Shown here: positions 43,209 through 52,533 of the stretch, one piece after another
How the letters are laid out: every line of letters starts with the position of its first letter
Position numbering within the stretch: the first letter of the stretch is position 1
Source: Bradyrhizobium diazoefficiens
GTDB lineage: Bacteria > Pseudomonadota > Alphaproteobacteria > Rhizobiales > Xanthobacteraceae
DNA: 64,000 bases
Reading direction: 5' to 3'
Assembly: GCF_016616235.1 (NCBI RefSeq)
Contig: NZ_CP067100.1
Span: 868,001-932,000 of the forward strand
Program-made: the position numbers and the translations under genes
The notes under the pieces: generated by a model
What the model was told of the DNA's origin: nothing
The model's input: only the letters and a program-made list of their open reading frames with translations
The model's database searches: none

Positions 43209-43401
43209 GGTGTCCTGTTTCGAGGCGTGTTCCGCCCGGCTCTGTGTGGGCGTGGGGCAGTCTGGATCGCAGTGGTTTCCGACTTCTTTACCGGTTCAAT
43301 TCGCGTGCCGGTTTTTGCATGCGGACTGTTCCCTCCCCGCCGGAAAGTGCTAAACCGCCCCGAATTGGGGTTTCGTTAACCAAGCCAGAACAGGGTTTTT
43401 C

Positions 43402-44718
43402 ATGCGAATCGCGATGATCGGCACGGGCTATGTGGGACTGGTGTCCGGGGCCTGCTTTGCGGATTTCGGTCACGACGTCACCTGCGTCGACAAGGACGAG
43501 AGGAAGATCGCGGCGCTTCATCGCGGCGAGATTCCGATCTACGAGCCCGGCCTCGACGAGCTCGTCGCCAATAACGTCAGGGCCAGGCGGCTGGACTTCA
43601 CCACCGATCTGTCGAAGCCGGTCGCCGAAGCCGACGCCGTGTTCATCGCGGTCGGCACGCCGTCGCGCCGCGGCGACGGCCACGCCGATCTGTCCTATGT
43701 CTACGCCGCCGCCAAAGAGATCGCGCAGGCGCTGTCGGGCTTCACCGTCGTCGTCACCAAATCGACCGTGCCGGTGGGCACCGGCGACGAGGTCGAGCGC
43801 ATCATCCGCGAGGCCAATCCCAAGGCCGATGTGGTCGTCGCCTCCAACCCCGAATTCCTGCGCGAGGGCGCGGCGATCCGCGACTTCAAGTTCCCCGACC
43901 GTATCGTGGTCGGCACCTCCGACGAGCGCGGCCGCAAGGTGATGGGCGACATCTATCGGCCGCTGTCGCTGAACCAGGCGCCGCTGATGTTCACCGCGCG
44001 CCGCACCGCGGAGATGATCAAATACGCCGCCAATGCCTTCCTCGCGACCAAGATCACCTTCATCAACGAGATCGCCGATCTCTCGGAGAAAGCGGGTGCC
44101 AACGTCCAGGAGGTCGCGCGCGGCATTGGCCTCGACAACCGCATCGGCACCAAATTCCTGCATGCCGGCCCGGGCTTCGGCGGCTCCTGCTTCCCCAAGG
44201 ACACCAAGGCGCTGATCAAGATCGCGCAGGACCATGACGTGCAGCTGCGCATCGTCGAATCCGTGCTGGCGGTCAACGAGAACCGCAAGCGCGCGATGGC
44301 GCGGAAAGTCAGCCAGGCGCTCGGCGGCTCCCTGCGTGGCAAGACCATCGCGGTGCTCGGCCTCACCTTCAAGCCCGACACCGACGACATGCGCGATGCG
44401 CCGTCGATCCCGCTGGTCACCGGCCTGATCGACATGGGTGCGAAGGTCAGGGCGTTCGATCCCGTCGGCATGGAGCAGGCGAAGAGTGAGCTGCCCAATA
44501 TCACCTATTGCGAGGATGCCTATTCCTGCGCGCAAGGCGCCGACGCGCTCGTCGTCGTCACTGAATGGACCCAGTTCCGCGGCCTCGATCTCGACCGGCT
44601 GAAGAGCGTCATGGCGCAGCCCGTCGTCGTCGACCTCCGCAACATCTACCGCCCCGAAGAGATGAAAGCCGCTGGCTTCACCTATGAGAGCGTCGGCCGT
44701 CCGCCGGTGCAAGGCTGA
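43402..44718 (+). CDS. ugd: UDP-glucose 6-dehydrogenase
   Basis: 438 aa. NAD-binding start MRIAMIGTGYVGLVSGACFA with FGHDVTCVDKD. Central FLATKITFINEIADLSEKAG, and the catalytic-cysteine loop HAGPGFGGSCFPKDTKALIK. C-terminal AVLGLTFKPDTDDMRDAPSI. Oxidises UDP-glucose to UDP-glucuronate with two NAD+, feeding capsule, exopolysaccharide and lipid A sugar synthesis. Length is as expected. Downstream is repeat B3 with an IS30-type insertion. Confidence 0.97.
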   Translation: MRIAMIGTGYVGLVSGACFADFGHDVTCVDKDERKIAALHRGEIPIYEPGLDELVANNVRARRLDFTTDLSKPVAEADAVFIAVGTPSRRGDGHADLSYVYAAAKEIAQALSGFTVVVTKSTVPVGTGDEVERIIREANPKADVVVASNPEFLREGAAIRDFKFPDRIVVGTSDERGRKVMGDIYRPLSLNQAPLMFTARRTAEMIKYAANAFLATKITFINEIADLSEKAGANVQEVARGIGLDNRIGTKFLHAGPGFGGSCFPKDTKALIKIAQDHDVQLRIVESVLAVNENRKRAMARKVSQALGGSLRGKTIAVLGLTFKPDTDDMRDAPSIPLVTGLIDMGAKVRAFDPVGMEQAKSELPNITYCEDAYSCAQGADALVVVTEWTQFRGLDLDRLKSVMAQPVVVDLRNIYRPEEMKAAGFTYESVGRPPVQG

Positions 44719-44730
44719 TCGCCACCCATG

Positions 44731-44760
44731 ATTGTCGTACCCCGCGAAGGCCGGGGATGG
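44731..44760. repeat. family B repeat, copy B3, left part (split by IS30-type element)
   Basis: ATTGTCGTACCCCGCGAAGG with CCGGGGATGG precedes the IS, and GGGGTATCCAGTACGCACAA resumes at 45811-45830. The two halves together make the usual 'ccccgcgaagg..gggg..atccagta' module. Confidence 0.7.
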
Positions 44761-45806
44761 ATTCACGTTTGAAGTGCAACGGTTGATCTAAGGTCGGAGA
44801 ATGCCTCGGCGGGTGTCTTGAAGTCCAGGCATTTGCGTGGGGTGTTGTTGAGGCGCTGAACATATCGTCTGAGATCGGCAGCCGTGAGGAGATCGAGATC
44901 CGTCTTGCGAGGCAGCGAGCGTCGCAAGCGGCCGATCGAGTTTTCAACGCCGCCTTTTTGCCAAGGGCTGTGAGGATCACAGAAGAAAGTCTGAACGCCG
45001 AGGATATCGTGAAGCCGATGGTGCTCGGCAAACTCGTTGCCATTGTCGAAGCTGATGGTTTGGCGCATCGCTGGTGGCAGTTTGCCGAGCTGGCGGGCGA
45101 TGGCTCGAGCGGTGGGAATAGCTTTTCGGTCAACGGGGCGGTGAACCAGGTTGAAGCGGCTGTGTCGTTCATGGAGAACCATCAGCCCCTGACCGGATCG
45201 GGAGAACATCATGAAGTCGGCCTCCCAATGGCCCGGCACCTGGCGGCCTTCGACCTCAATGGGCCGTTCTGTGATCGAGCGCCGCTGTTTTATGAGGCTG
45301 GCGGAGCTGCCGCCCCGTCGCCGGCGCCCTCGCATTTTCTTGTGACGGGGCAGCAGACGATACCAGTAATCCTTCTGGGCCGTCCGATGATAGATGAAAC
45401 GATAGATTGACTCATGGCTAATGATGACGCGACCATGCTTCAGCGCCAGTCGGCCGGCGATCTGCTCCGGCGAATGTCCCATCGCAAGGCTTTTGCCGAC
45501 GCATCTTCGCAGGTCTGACTGGCGCGCCAGCTTGAAGCGACAATCCCATCGCCTCCGTCGCTCGGCCAATTGCTGGGCGCGGACCGGCTCATACCCGCCG
45601 GCCCAAGCCTTCGTCCGCTTGGAATTGCGCCTAAGTTCCCGATTGATCGTGGAAGGCGACCGGCCCAGGGCCGCCGCAATTTGGTTTTGAGATATACCGC
45701 CTGCATGCAGGCGGTATATCTCAACGCGCTCCTCAAGGCTGAGCTGGCCATAACATCGTCCCATCGCAACAACACCTTAGCAGGTGTTGCACTTGTTTCG
45801 TGAACC
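44761..45806 (-). mobile_element. IS30-family insertion sequence
   Basis: About 1046 bp. Left end ATTCACGTTTGAAGTGCAAC and right end, read inward on the minus strand, GGTTCACGAAACAAGTGCAA share most positions. These GTGCAAC-containing ends and the single long transposase gene are typical of IS30. Ends are given to about 2 bases, and the target duplication is too short to read with confidence. Confidence 0.85.
44763..45764 (-). CDS. IS30-family transposase (complete)
   Basis: 333 aa. N-terminal helix-turn-helix LSLEERVEIYRLHAGGISQN then IAAALGRSPSTINRELRR. The DDE catalytic core follows: RQVPGHWEADFMM (first Asp), ISFDNGNEFAEHHR (second Asp) and WQKGGVENSIGRLRRSLPRK (Glu), with the tail CLDFKTPAEAFSDL. 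All three acidic residues and full length are present, so it may be active. It is distinct from the IS30-type transposase at 62835. Confidence 0.95.
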   Translation of the reverse strand: MGRCYGQLSLEERVEIYRLHAGGISQNQIAAALGRSPSTINRELRRNSKRTKAWAGGYEPVRAQQLAERRRRWDCRFKLARQSDLRRCVGKSLAMGHSPEQIAGRLALKHGRVIISHESIYRFIYHRTAQKDYWYRLLPRHKKMRGRRRRGGSSASLIKQRRSITERPIEVEGRQVPGHWEADFMMFSRSGQGLMVLHERHSRFNLVHRPVDRKAIPTARAIARQLGKLPPAMRQTISFDNGNEFAEHHRLHDILGVQTFFCDPHSPWQKGGVENSIGRLRRSLPRKTDLDLLTAADLRRYVQRLNNTPRKCLDFKTPAEAFSDLRSTVALQT

Positions 45807-45808
45807 GA

Positions 45809-45850
45809 AGGGGTATCCAGTACGCACAAATCTCCGGAATGGCCGGGATC
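45809..45850. repeat. family B repeat, copy B3, right part
   Basis: AGGGGTATCCAGTACGCACA, then GGAATGGCCGGGATCTGAG, directly abutting the right IS30 end. It continues the interrupted repeat and ends about 70 bases before the hrpB start. Confidence 0.68.
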
Positions 45851-45918
45851 TGAGTTGATTGGATTGTCTGCCCCTGTGCGCAAACGCGCACAAGGCGGAC
45901 GGTGACGGACCAGGACTT

Positions 45919-48393
45919 TTGCCCCGCAGCTTCGACACGCCCCTCCCGATCGACGCCGTGCTCGACGATTTGTCGCGCACGCTGGAGGCGCACAACGCCG
46001 CCGTGCTGGTCGCCCCTCCTGGTGCCGGCAAGACTACGCGGGTGCCGCTCGCGCTGCTCGAGGCGCCCTGGGCGAAGGGCAAGAAGATCATCGTGCTGGA
46101 GCCGCGCCGCATCGCTGCGCGCGCCAGCGCCGACCGCATGGCGAAATCGCTCGGCGAGCGCACCGGCGAAACCGTCGGCTACCGCGTCCGCTTCGGCTCG
46201 AAGATCTCGCGCGCGACGCGCATTGAGGTCGTGACCGAAGGCATTTTCACACGCCAGATTCTCGACGACCCTGAACTCTCAGGTGTCGCCGCCATCCTGT
46301 TCGACGAATTCCACGAGCGCTCGCTCGACGCTGATCTCGGCCTCGCGCTGGCGCGGGACGCGCAACAGGGCTTGCGCGAGGACTTACGTATCCTCGTGAT
46401 GTCGGCAACGCTCGACGGCGCGCGCGTTGCAAAGCTGCTGGGCGAGGCGCCCGTCGTCGAAAGCGAAGGCCGCGCCTTTCCGGTCGAGACGCGCTATCTC
46501 GGCCGCAAGACCGATGCGCCGATCGAGCGGCAGATGGCGGATGCGATCGCCTCTGCGCTGCGCGCCGACACCGGTTCGGTTCTGGCGTTCCTGCCCGGCG
46601 CCGCCGAAATCCGCCGTACCCAGAATTTCCTCGCCGAGCGCGTGCAGGACGCCTCCGTCGAGATCGTGCCGCTGTTCGGCGCGCTCGATGCCGCCGTGCA
46701 GGACCGCGCCATCGCGCCGGCGCCGAAGGGCACGCGAAAAGTGGTGCTGGCGACCTCGATCGCGGAGACCTCGCTCACCATCGAAGGCGTGCGCATCGTG
46801 GTCGATTCCGGCCTTGCCCGCGTACCGCGCTACGAGCCCGACATCGGTCTGACCCGGCTCGAGACCGTGCGCGCCGCGCGCGCGGCGGTGGATCAGCGCC
46901 GCGGCCGCGCCGGCCGCACCGAGCCCGGTGTGTGCTACCGGCTCTGGGACGAGCCGCAGACCGCCTCGCTCGCGCCCTACACCCAGCCGGAAATTTTGAG
47001 CGCCGACCTGTCCTCGCTGGTGCTCGACCTCGCGCAATGGGGCGTCAGCGATCCCGCAGCGCTGTCGTTCCTGGATCCGCCGCCGCAGCCGGCCTGGAAG
47101 GAAGCGAAAAGCCTGCTGTCTGAGCTCAACGCGCTCGACGGGGACGGGCGCATCACCGCGGAGGGCAGGAGCCTGCGCGCGCTGGCGCTGCCGCCGCGGC
47201 TGGCGCGCATGATCGTGGATTCGCATCGTGCCGGCGAAGGCGAAGCCGCCGCCGAGATCGCGGCCATCATCACGGAGCGCGGGCTGGGGGGCGACAGTGT
47301 CGATCTCGAGCACCGCCGCGACCAGTTCCACCGTGATCGTTCGCCGCGCGCCGCGAGCGCCCGCGATCTGGCGCGGCGCTGGGCCTCTCAGGTCGCAGCG
47401 TCGGAAAAGCCGGGGCAGCAGGATGACCTCTCCACCGGCCTGATGCTCGCCTATGCCTTCCCGGACCGCGTCGCGCGCAACCGCGGCAACGGCAGTTTCG
47501 TGCTCGCCAATGGCCGCGGCGCCGCCGTGGAGCAGACCTCCTCGCTCGCCCGCGCGCCCTATATCGCGATCGGCGAGATGACGGGAACGGCCGCGAGCGG
47601 ACGCATCCTGCTCGCCGCGCAAATCACGCAGGACGAAATCGAGCGGCATTTCGCCGAGCATATCGAAAGCGTTGACGAGATCTCCTTCGATCGCGGCGCG
47701 ATGGCGTTACGCGCACGGCGCAAGCGCGCGCTGCACGCGATCACACTCTCCGAGGCGACGATGGCCGTCTCGCCTTCGGAAGACACCGCGCGCATCTTTG
47801 CCGACGGCCTGATCGCCGCGGGCCTCGACCGGCTGCCCTGGTCGAAAGCTGCCAAGCAATGGCGCGACCGCGTGATGTTCTTGCGCAAGGCCGAGGGCGA
47901 CAGCTGGCCTGATGTATCGGACGACGGGCTGATCGCGCGCCGTGACGACTGGCTGGTGCCGGCGCTCTACGACAAGATTGCGCTCAAGGACATCTCCGCC
48001 GGCGATCTCTCCGATGCGCTGATGGCGCTGCTGCCCTGGGAGATGCGCGCGCGGCTTGACCGCGAGGCGCCGACGCATTTCGAGGCGCCGACCGGAAGCG
48101 TGCTCGCGATCGACTACGAGGCCGAGCAGGGGCCGACCATCGCGGTGCGGCTCCAGGAATTGTTCGGCCTCAACACCCATCCGTCGGTCGCCGCAGGCAA
48201 GGTGCCGCTGGTGCTGGAATTGCTGTCGCCGGCGCAGCGCCCGGTGCAGGTGACGCGCGATCTGCCCGGCTTCTGGCGCGGCAGCTACGCCGCGGTGCGC
48301 TCCGAGCTGCGCGGCCGCTACCCGCGCCATCCCTGGCCGGACGATCCGGCCAGCGCGCTGCCGACCCGGCGGGTGAAGCCGCGCGGGACGTGA
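45919..48393 (+). CDS. hrpB: ATP-dependent RNA/DNA helicase HrpB
   Basis: 824 aa from a TTG at 45919 (LPRSFDTPLPIDAVLDDLSR), chosen because homologues usually begin MPRSFDTPLPI. The frame opens at ATG 45859 inside the family B remnant, which would add non-conserved residues. DEAH motifs: APPGAGKTTRVPLALL (I), ILFDEFHERSLDADL (II), VMSATLD (III), VVLATSIAETSLTIEGV (V) and QRRGRAGRTEPGVCYRL (VI), followed by the HrpB C-terminal domain. The IS30 insertion lies 110 bp upstream and may affect its promoter. Confidence 0.92.
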   Translation: MPRSFDTPLPIDAVLDDLSRTLEAHNAAVLVAPPGAGKTTRVPLALLEAPWAKGKKIIVLEPRRIAARASADRMAKSLGERTGETVGYRVRFGSKISRATRIEVVTEGIFTRQILDDPELSGVAAILFDEFHERSLDADLGLALARDAQQGLREDLRILVMSATLDGARVAKLLGEAPVVESEGRAFPVETRYLGRKTDAPIERQMADAIASALRADTGSVLAFLPGAAEIRRTQNFLAERVQDASVEIVPLFGALDAAVQDRAIAPAPKGTRKVVLATSIAETSLTIEGVRIVVDSGLARVPRYEPDIGLTRLETVRAARAAVDQRRGRAGRTEPGVCYRLWDEPQTASLAPYTQPEILSADLSSLVLDLAQWGVSDPAALSFLDPPPQPAWKEAKSLLSELNALDGDGRITAEGRSLRALALPPRLARMIVDSHRAGEGEAAAEIAAIITERGLGGDSVDLEHRRDQFHRDRSPRAASARDLARRWASQVAASEKPGQQDDLSTGLMLAYAFPDRVARNRGNGSFVLANGRGAAVEQTSSLARAPYIAIGEMTGTAASGRILLAAQITQDEIERHFAEHIESVDEISFDRGAMALRARRKRALHAITLSEATMAVSPSEDTARIFADGLIAAGLDRLPWSKAAKQWRDRVMFLRKAEGDSWPDVSDDGLIARRDDWLVPALYDKIALKDISAGDLSDALMALLPWEMRARLDREAPTHFEAPTGSVLAIDYEAEQGPTIAVRLQELFGLNTHPSVAAGKVPLVLELLSPAQRPVQVTRDLPGFWRGSYAAVRSELRGRYPRHPWPDDPASALPTRRVKPRGT

Positions 48394-48522
48394 GAAATCA
48401 AGACCGCGCATTAACCGCCCGCTCATCCTTTTCGTCAAAATAGCACCGCCTTAGCCGTGGCCTCGCTCGCGGATAACCGTGGCGCGTGATGAAATCGAGC
48501 TTTCCGGCTCGGACGTGGTGTG

Positions 48523-49035
48523 ATGCGTAACATAATGATCTTCGCGGCCGTGATGATCGGTCTCGGCACCTTCATGGCGCAGGTGGCGGACAGGATGAGC
48601 TCGGCCTCCGCCACGTCAGTGCCGCGCACGACGGTCGCGGTTGCAACCGCGGCGCCGGCCGCCGGCCGCACCCTCAACATCCCGCGCGATCGCCGCGGCC
48701 ATTTCCAGACCGAAGGCCGCATCGAGGGCCAGCGCGTCGGCTTCATGGTCGACACCGGCGCCTCCGTGGTGGCGCTGAACGAGACCTCGGCCGCCCGCTT
48801 CGGCCTGCGCCCGTCACGCGGCGAGTACAACGCCACCGTCTCCACCGCCAACGGCACCATCAAGGCCGCGCGCACCCGCATCGCCATGCTGGATGTCGGC
48901 GGCCTCGTCGTGCGCGATGTCGATGCCATGGTGCTGCCGGACGAGGCGCTGTCGGAGAACCTGCTCGGCCTCTCCTTCCTGTCCCGCCTCAAGCGCTTCG
49001 AATACGCCAACGGCCAGATGGTGCTGGAGCAGTAG
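48523..49035 (+). CDS. membrane-anchored retropepsin-like aspartic protease (TIGR02281 type)
   Basis: 170 aa from ATG 48523 (GTG 48520 adjacent). N-terminal hydrophobic segment MRNIMIFAAVMIGLGTFMAQ serves as signal anchor. The protease domain has the catalytic DTG triad: GQRVGFMVDTGASVVALNET, a flap-like region, and VVRDVDAMVLPDEALSENLL then LGLSFLSRL. Clan AA single-DTG enzymes act as homodimers, probably in the periplasm. The target is unknown. Not obviously operonic. Confidence 0.9.
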   Translation: MRNIMIFAAVMIGLGTFMAQVADRMSSASATSVPRTTVAVATAAPAAGRTLNIPRDRRGHFQTEGRIEGQRVGFMVDTGASVVALNETSAARFGLRPSRGEYNATVSTANGTIKAARTRIAMLDVGGLVVRDVDAMVLPDEALSENLLGLSFLSRLKRFEYANGQMVLEQ

Positions 49036-49233
49036 AAGCTCCTGACCGCGCCGGCGAATGGTCGTTCGCGTCAATTTTCGGGACGGCAGGCGGAAAGTCT
49101 CGCGCTAGGCCGCGTTTTCCCGTTACCAAACTGCCGCAATTATCCGCCATAAGCTGCCATTCCCGCCTTCCGCTGCGGCCCGGCATTCGCTAAGGCTGCG
49201 CCAATTCCTGTCCTTTTCCGCGAGATTGTCTCA

Positions 49234-50733
49234 ATGTTTCCCAAGCCGAAACCGGTATTGCTGCCCAACACCTACGCCTTCGAATCCGAGCCGATGGTGA
49301 AGCCGACGGGTTTCCGCGAATACGACGCGCGCTGGCTGTTCCAGAAGGAAATCAACCTGATGGGTGTGCAGGCGCTCGGCATGGGGCTGGGCGCACTGAT
49401 CGCGGAGCTCGGCGTCAAACAGGAGATCGTCACCGGCCACGACTTCCGCGGCTATTCGGCCTCGATCAAATACGCGCTGATCTCCGGCCTGATGGCGGCG
49501 GGCTGCAAGGTGCACGACATCGGCCTTGCGGTGACGCCGATGGCCTATTTCGCGCAGTTTGATCTCGACGTGCCCTGCGTCGCCATGGTCACGGCCTCGC
49601 ACAACGACAATGGCTGGACCGGCGTGAAGATGGGCGCCAACCGCCCGCTGACCTTTGGTCCCGAGGAGATGACGCGGCTGAAAGAGATCGTGCTCAATGC
49701 CGATTTCCAGAACAAGGCCGGCGGCTCCTATCAATTCCACGAGAATTATCCAGCGCGCTACATCGCCGATCTCACCAGCCGTCCGAAGCTGACGCGCAAG
49801 CTCAAGGTCGTCGCCGCCTGCGGCAACGGCACCGCGGGTGCGTTCGCGCCGCAGGTGCTGGAGGCGATCGGCTGCGAGGTGATCCCGCTCGACACCGAGC
49901 TCGACCACACCTTCCCGAAATACAACCCGAATCCGGAAGACATGGAAATGCTGCACGCGATCCGCGATGCGGTGCTGCAGCACAAGGCCGATGTCGGCCT
50001 CGGCTTCGACGGCGACGGCGACCGCTGCGGCGTCGTCGATAACACCGGCGAGGAAATCTTCGCCGATAAGGTCGGCGTGATGCTGGCGCGTGACATGTCG
50101 GCGATCCACAAGGATGCGCAGTTCATCGTCGACGTGAAGTCGACCGGCCTGTTCGTCACCGATCCGGTGTTGCAGAAGCAGGGCGCGAAGGTCGCCTATT
50201 GGAAGACCGGCCATTCCTACATGAAGCGCCGCACCAATGAGACCGGCGCGCTCGCGGGCTTCGAGAAGTCGGGCCACTTCTTCTTCAACAAGCCGTATGG
50301 CCGCGGCTATGACGACGGTCTGGTTTCGGCGCTCGCGATCTGCGACATGCTCGACCGCGCGCCCGGCAAGTCGATGGCCGACCTCAAGAACGCGCTGCCA
50401 AAAACCTGGTCATCGCCGACCATGTCGCCGCATTGCGCCGACGAGGTCAAATACGGCGTCATCGACCAGGTGGTGAAGCACTTCGACGGACTGCAGGCGC
50501 AGGGCGTCAGGATCGGCGGTCAGGCAATCCGCGATCTCGTCACCGTCAACGGCGTGCGCGTCACGGTCGAGGATGGCAGCTGGGGGCTGGTGCGCGCCTC
50601 CTCCAACAAGCCGGAGCTCGTGGTCGTGGTCGAGAGTCCGGTCTCCGAGCAGCGCATGCATGACATGTTCGAGATGGTGAACAGCGTGCTGCGCACCCAT
50701 CCCGAGGTCGGCGCGTACAATCAGAAGATCTGA
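49234..50733 (+). CDS. phosphomannomutase/phosphoglucomutase
   Basis: 499 aa, alpha-D-phosphohexomutase family (ManB/AlgC-like). Phosphoserine loop VTASHNDNGWTGVKMGA, metal loop GLGFDGDGDRCGVVDNTGEE, sugar-binding KRRTNETGALAGFEKSGHFF (the GEKSGH-type loop), and C-terminal phosphate site VRASSNKPELVVVVES. Converts mannose 6-phosphate or glucose 6-phosphate to the 1-phosphate for sugar-nucleotide synthesis, consistent with ugd nearby at 43402. The ~200 bp upstream to the protease gene hold nothing I recognise. Confidence 0.94.
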   Translation: MFPKPKPVLLPNTYAFESEPMVKPTGFREYDARWLFQKEINLMGVQALGMGLGALIAELGVKQEIVTGHDFRGYSASIKYALISGLMAAGCKVHDIGLAVTPMAYFAQFDLDVPCVAMVTASHNDNGWTGVKMGANRPLTFGPEEMTRLKEIVLNADFQNKAGGSYQFHENYPARYIADLTSRPKLTRKLKVVAACGNGTAGAFAPQVLEAIGCEVIPLDTELDHTFPKYNPNPEDMEMLHAIRDAVLQHKADVGLGFDGDGDRCGVVDNTGEEIFADKVGVMLARDMSAIHKDAQFIVDVKSTGLFVTDPVLQKQGAKVAYWKTGHSYMKRRTNETGALAGFEKSGHFFFNKPYGRGYDDGLVSALAICDMLDRAPGKSMADLKNALPKTWSSPTMSPHCADEVKYGVIDQVVKHFDGLQAQGVRIGGQAIRDLVTVNGVRVTVEDGSWGLVRASSNKPELVVVVESPVSEQRMHDMFEMVNSVLRTHPEVGAYNQKI

Positions 50734-50761
50734 TTGACGACTGCCTGACGCGACGGCGGCG

Positions 50762-50899
50762 CGCTCCCTCGCCCCGTTCTTACGGGGAGAGGGTTGGGGG
50801 TGAGGGGCCTCTCTCCACACGTGTGATGGCAGTGGGACCTGTACCCCCTCACCCGGATTGCTTCGCAATCCGACCTCTCCCCGCAAGCGGGGCGAGGTT
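50762..50899. repeat. family A palindromic repeat, copy A8
   Basis: CTCCCTCGCCCCGTTCTTAC, GGGGAGAGGGTTGGGGGTGA, GGGGCCTCTCTCCACACGTG, ACCCCCTCACCCGGATTGCT with palindrome GGATTGCTTCGCAATCC, and CTCTCCCCGCAAGCGGGGCG. Lies between phosphomannomutase and the convergent Lrp gene. Confidence 0.92.
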
Positions 50900-50917
50900 A
50901 GCAGTCTCGGTTGCCGC

Positions 50918-51427
50918 CTAAGCCGCCACCACCGCCGGGATCGGCAGCGCCGTGACCGACTTGATCTTCTCCATCGCAAAGCGCGAGGTGACGTTCTTCA
51001 GCGGCACGGCGCTGATCAGCTTCTTGTAGAAGACGTCATAGGCCTGCATGTCCGCGACGACGACGCGCAGCATGTAGTCGACGTCGCCGGCCATCCGGTA
51101 GAATTCCATCACCTCGGGCATGGCGCTGACAGCTTCGGCGAACTTCTTGAGCCAGGCGTCGGAATGGTCGGCGCTCTCGACCGAGACGAACACGGAGATG
51201 CCGAGCCCGATCTTGTTCTGGTCCACCAGCGCCACGCGCTTGATGATCACGCCGTCGGCCTCCAGGCGCTGGATGCGCTTCCAGCAGGGGGTCGAGGACA
51301 GTCCGACGCGGTCGCCGATTTCGGCGACGGAGAGCGAAGCATCTTCCTGGAGCACCATCAGAATCTTGCGGTCGATGGCATCAAGGCGGCGGCTGGTCTC
51401 GGGGATCTGGACGGCAGCATCGGTCAT
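50918..51427 (-). CDS. Lrp/AsnC-family transcriptional regulator
   Basis: 169 aa. Helix-turn-helix LDAIDRKILMVLQEDASLSV then AEIGDRVGLSSTPCWKRIQR, followed by the RAM/AsnC ligand domain: VALVDQNKIGLGISVFVSVE, VMEFYRMAGDVDYMLRVVVA. Such proteins respond to amino acids as oligomers. The 157-bp gap upstream, before nudC's stop, has AT-rich segments (CTGATATAGAGAAAATCTTT) likely holding its promoter. The regulon is unknown. Confidence 0.94.
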   Translation of the reverse strand: MTDAAVQIPETSRRLDAIDRKILMVLQEDASLSVAEIGDRVGLSSTPCWKRIQRLEADGVIIKRVALVDQNKIGLGISVFVSVESADHSDAWLKKFAEAVSAMPEVMEFYRMAGDVDYMLRVVVADMQAYDVFYKKLISAVPLKNVTSRFAMEKIKSVTALPIPAVVAA

Positions 51428-51584
51428 TTGAAGAACTTTGTTTCATTTCAGGGGCTGATTTCCCTGATATAGAGAAAATCTTTCTATGGCAAGCGCGTAT
51501 TCTCGACGGCCGCGCGATGCCGGAATCCGGCAATCGCCAAAAAACTGTTCTGCTGCAATGTGTTGCGAAGCAACTACGGCGTCA

Positions 51585-52523
51585 TCAGCCCTTCGCGTGC
51601 ACCCAGCGGCCTAGCAGATGATGGGCGATGGCGAAAGGATGCGGGCCGGCAAGTCCGCCGGGATGGGTCCGCGTCAGCATCTGGGCGGCCTCCTCGCGCG
51701 TGAACCAGCGCGCGTCCTCAAGCTCCGAGGGGTCGACGACGATGTCCTCGTTCAGCGCCCGCGCGCTGCAGCCGATCATCAGCGACGACGGGTAGGGCCA
51801 GGGCTGGGTCATGTAATACTGCACATCGGTACAGCGAATCCCGGATTCTTCGAAGATCTCGCGGCGCACCGCGTCCTCGATGGTCTCGGCGGCCTCGACG
51901 AAGCCGGCGAGGCATGAATACATGCCCGGCGGAAACTGCTTCTGGCGGCCGAGCAAGCATTTGTCGCCGGAGGAGACGTGCATGATCACGACGGGATCGG
52001 TGCGCGGAAAGTGCTCGGCTTTGCAGGTAGGGCATTCGCGCTTCCAGCCGCCTTCCTTCATCGCAGTGCGGGCGCCGCAGTTGGCGCAATAGCCGTGGCG
52101 CTGATGCCAGCCCACCATCGACTTCGCCATCGCGACTGCCGAGAGCTCGTCGGGCGGGATCGCGCCCTGCATCGCCATGCCGCGCAGCTCGGTGACGGTA
52201 TAGTCCTCGCGTCCGATCAGCTTCTCGGCCGCGGCCTGCGACAGGCCCATGCCGAACACGGCAGCGCCGTCACGAAGGCCTAAGAAGATCGTGCCGGGAT
52301 TGGCGCCGCATTTCAGCGCCTCGTCCATTCTGAGCAGCGCGCGCACCTTGTCGCCCTCGCGCTTCACCAGCAGTGAGTCTCGGTAGGCGACATAGGCGCG
52401 CGAGGACGATTTCTGCTCCAGCGCGAACAGTTTTTCGTCATCGCGGCGCAGATGCGCGGCGCGGTCGAGGACGTTGGTGACGAAGGCCGGCTGTCCCAGT
52501 GGAAACGAGTCGAATGCTGACAT
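51585..52523 (-). CDS. nudC: NAD(+) diphosphatase / NADH pyrophosphatase
   Basis: 312 aa. Zinc ribbon YCANCGARTAMKEGGWKREC with PTCKAEHFPRTDPVVIM, followed by the Nudix box GFVEAAETIEDAVRREIFEE(SG) in the order G5xE7xREUxEExGU. The C-terminal YYMTQPWPYPSSLMIGCSA has the SQPWPFPxS signature of NudC. Hydrolyses NADH, or removes NAD caps from RNA, to give NMN(H) and AMP. Downstream of the HIT gene by 10 bp on the same strand. Confidence 0.96.
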   Translation of the reverse strand: MSAFDSFPLGQPAFVTNVLDRAAHLRRDDEKLFALEQKSSSRAYVAYRDSLLVKREGDKVRALLRMDEALKCGANPGTIFLGLRDGAAVFGMGLSQAAAEKLIGREDYTVTELRGMAMQGAIPPDELSAVAMAKSMVGWHQRHGYCANCGARTAMKEGGWKRECPTCKAEHFPRTDPVVIMHVSSGDKCLLGRQKQFPPGMYSCLAGFVEAAETIEDAVRREIFEESGIRCTDVQYYMTQPWPYPSSLMIGCSARALNEDIVVDPSELEDARWFTREEAAQMLTRTHPGGLAGPHPFAIAHHLLGRWVHAKG

Positions 52524-52533
52524 TGTTATTCTT

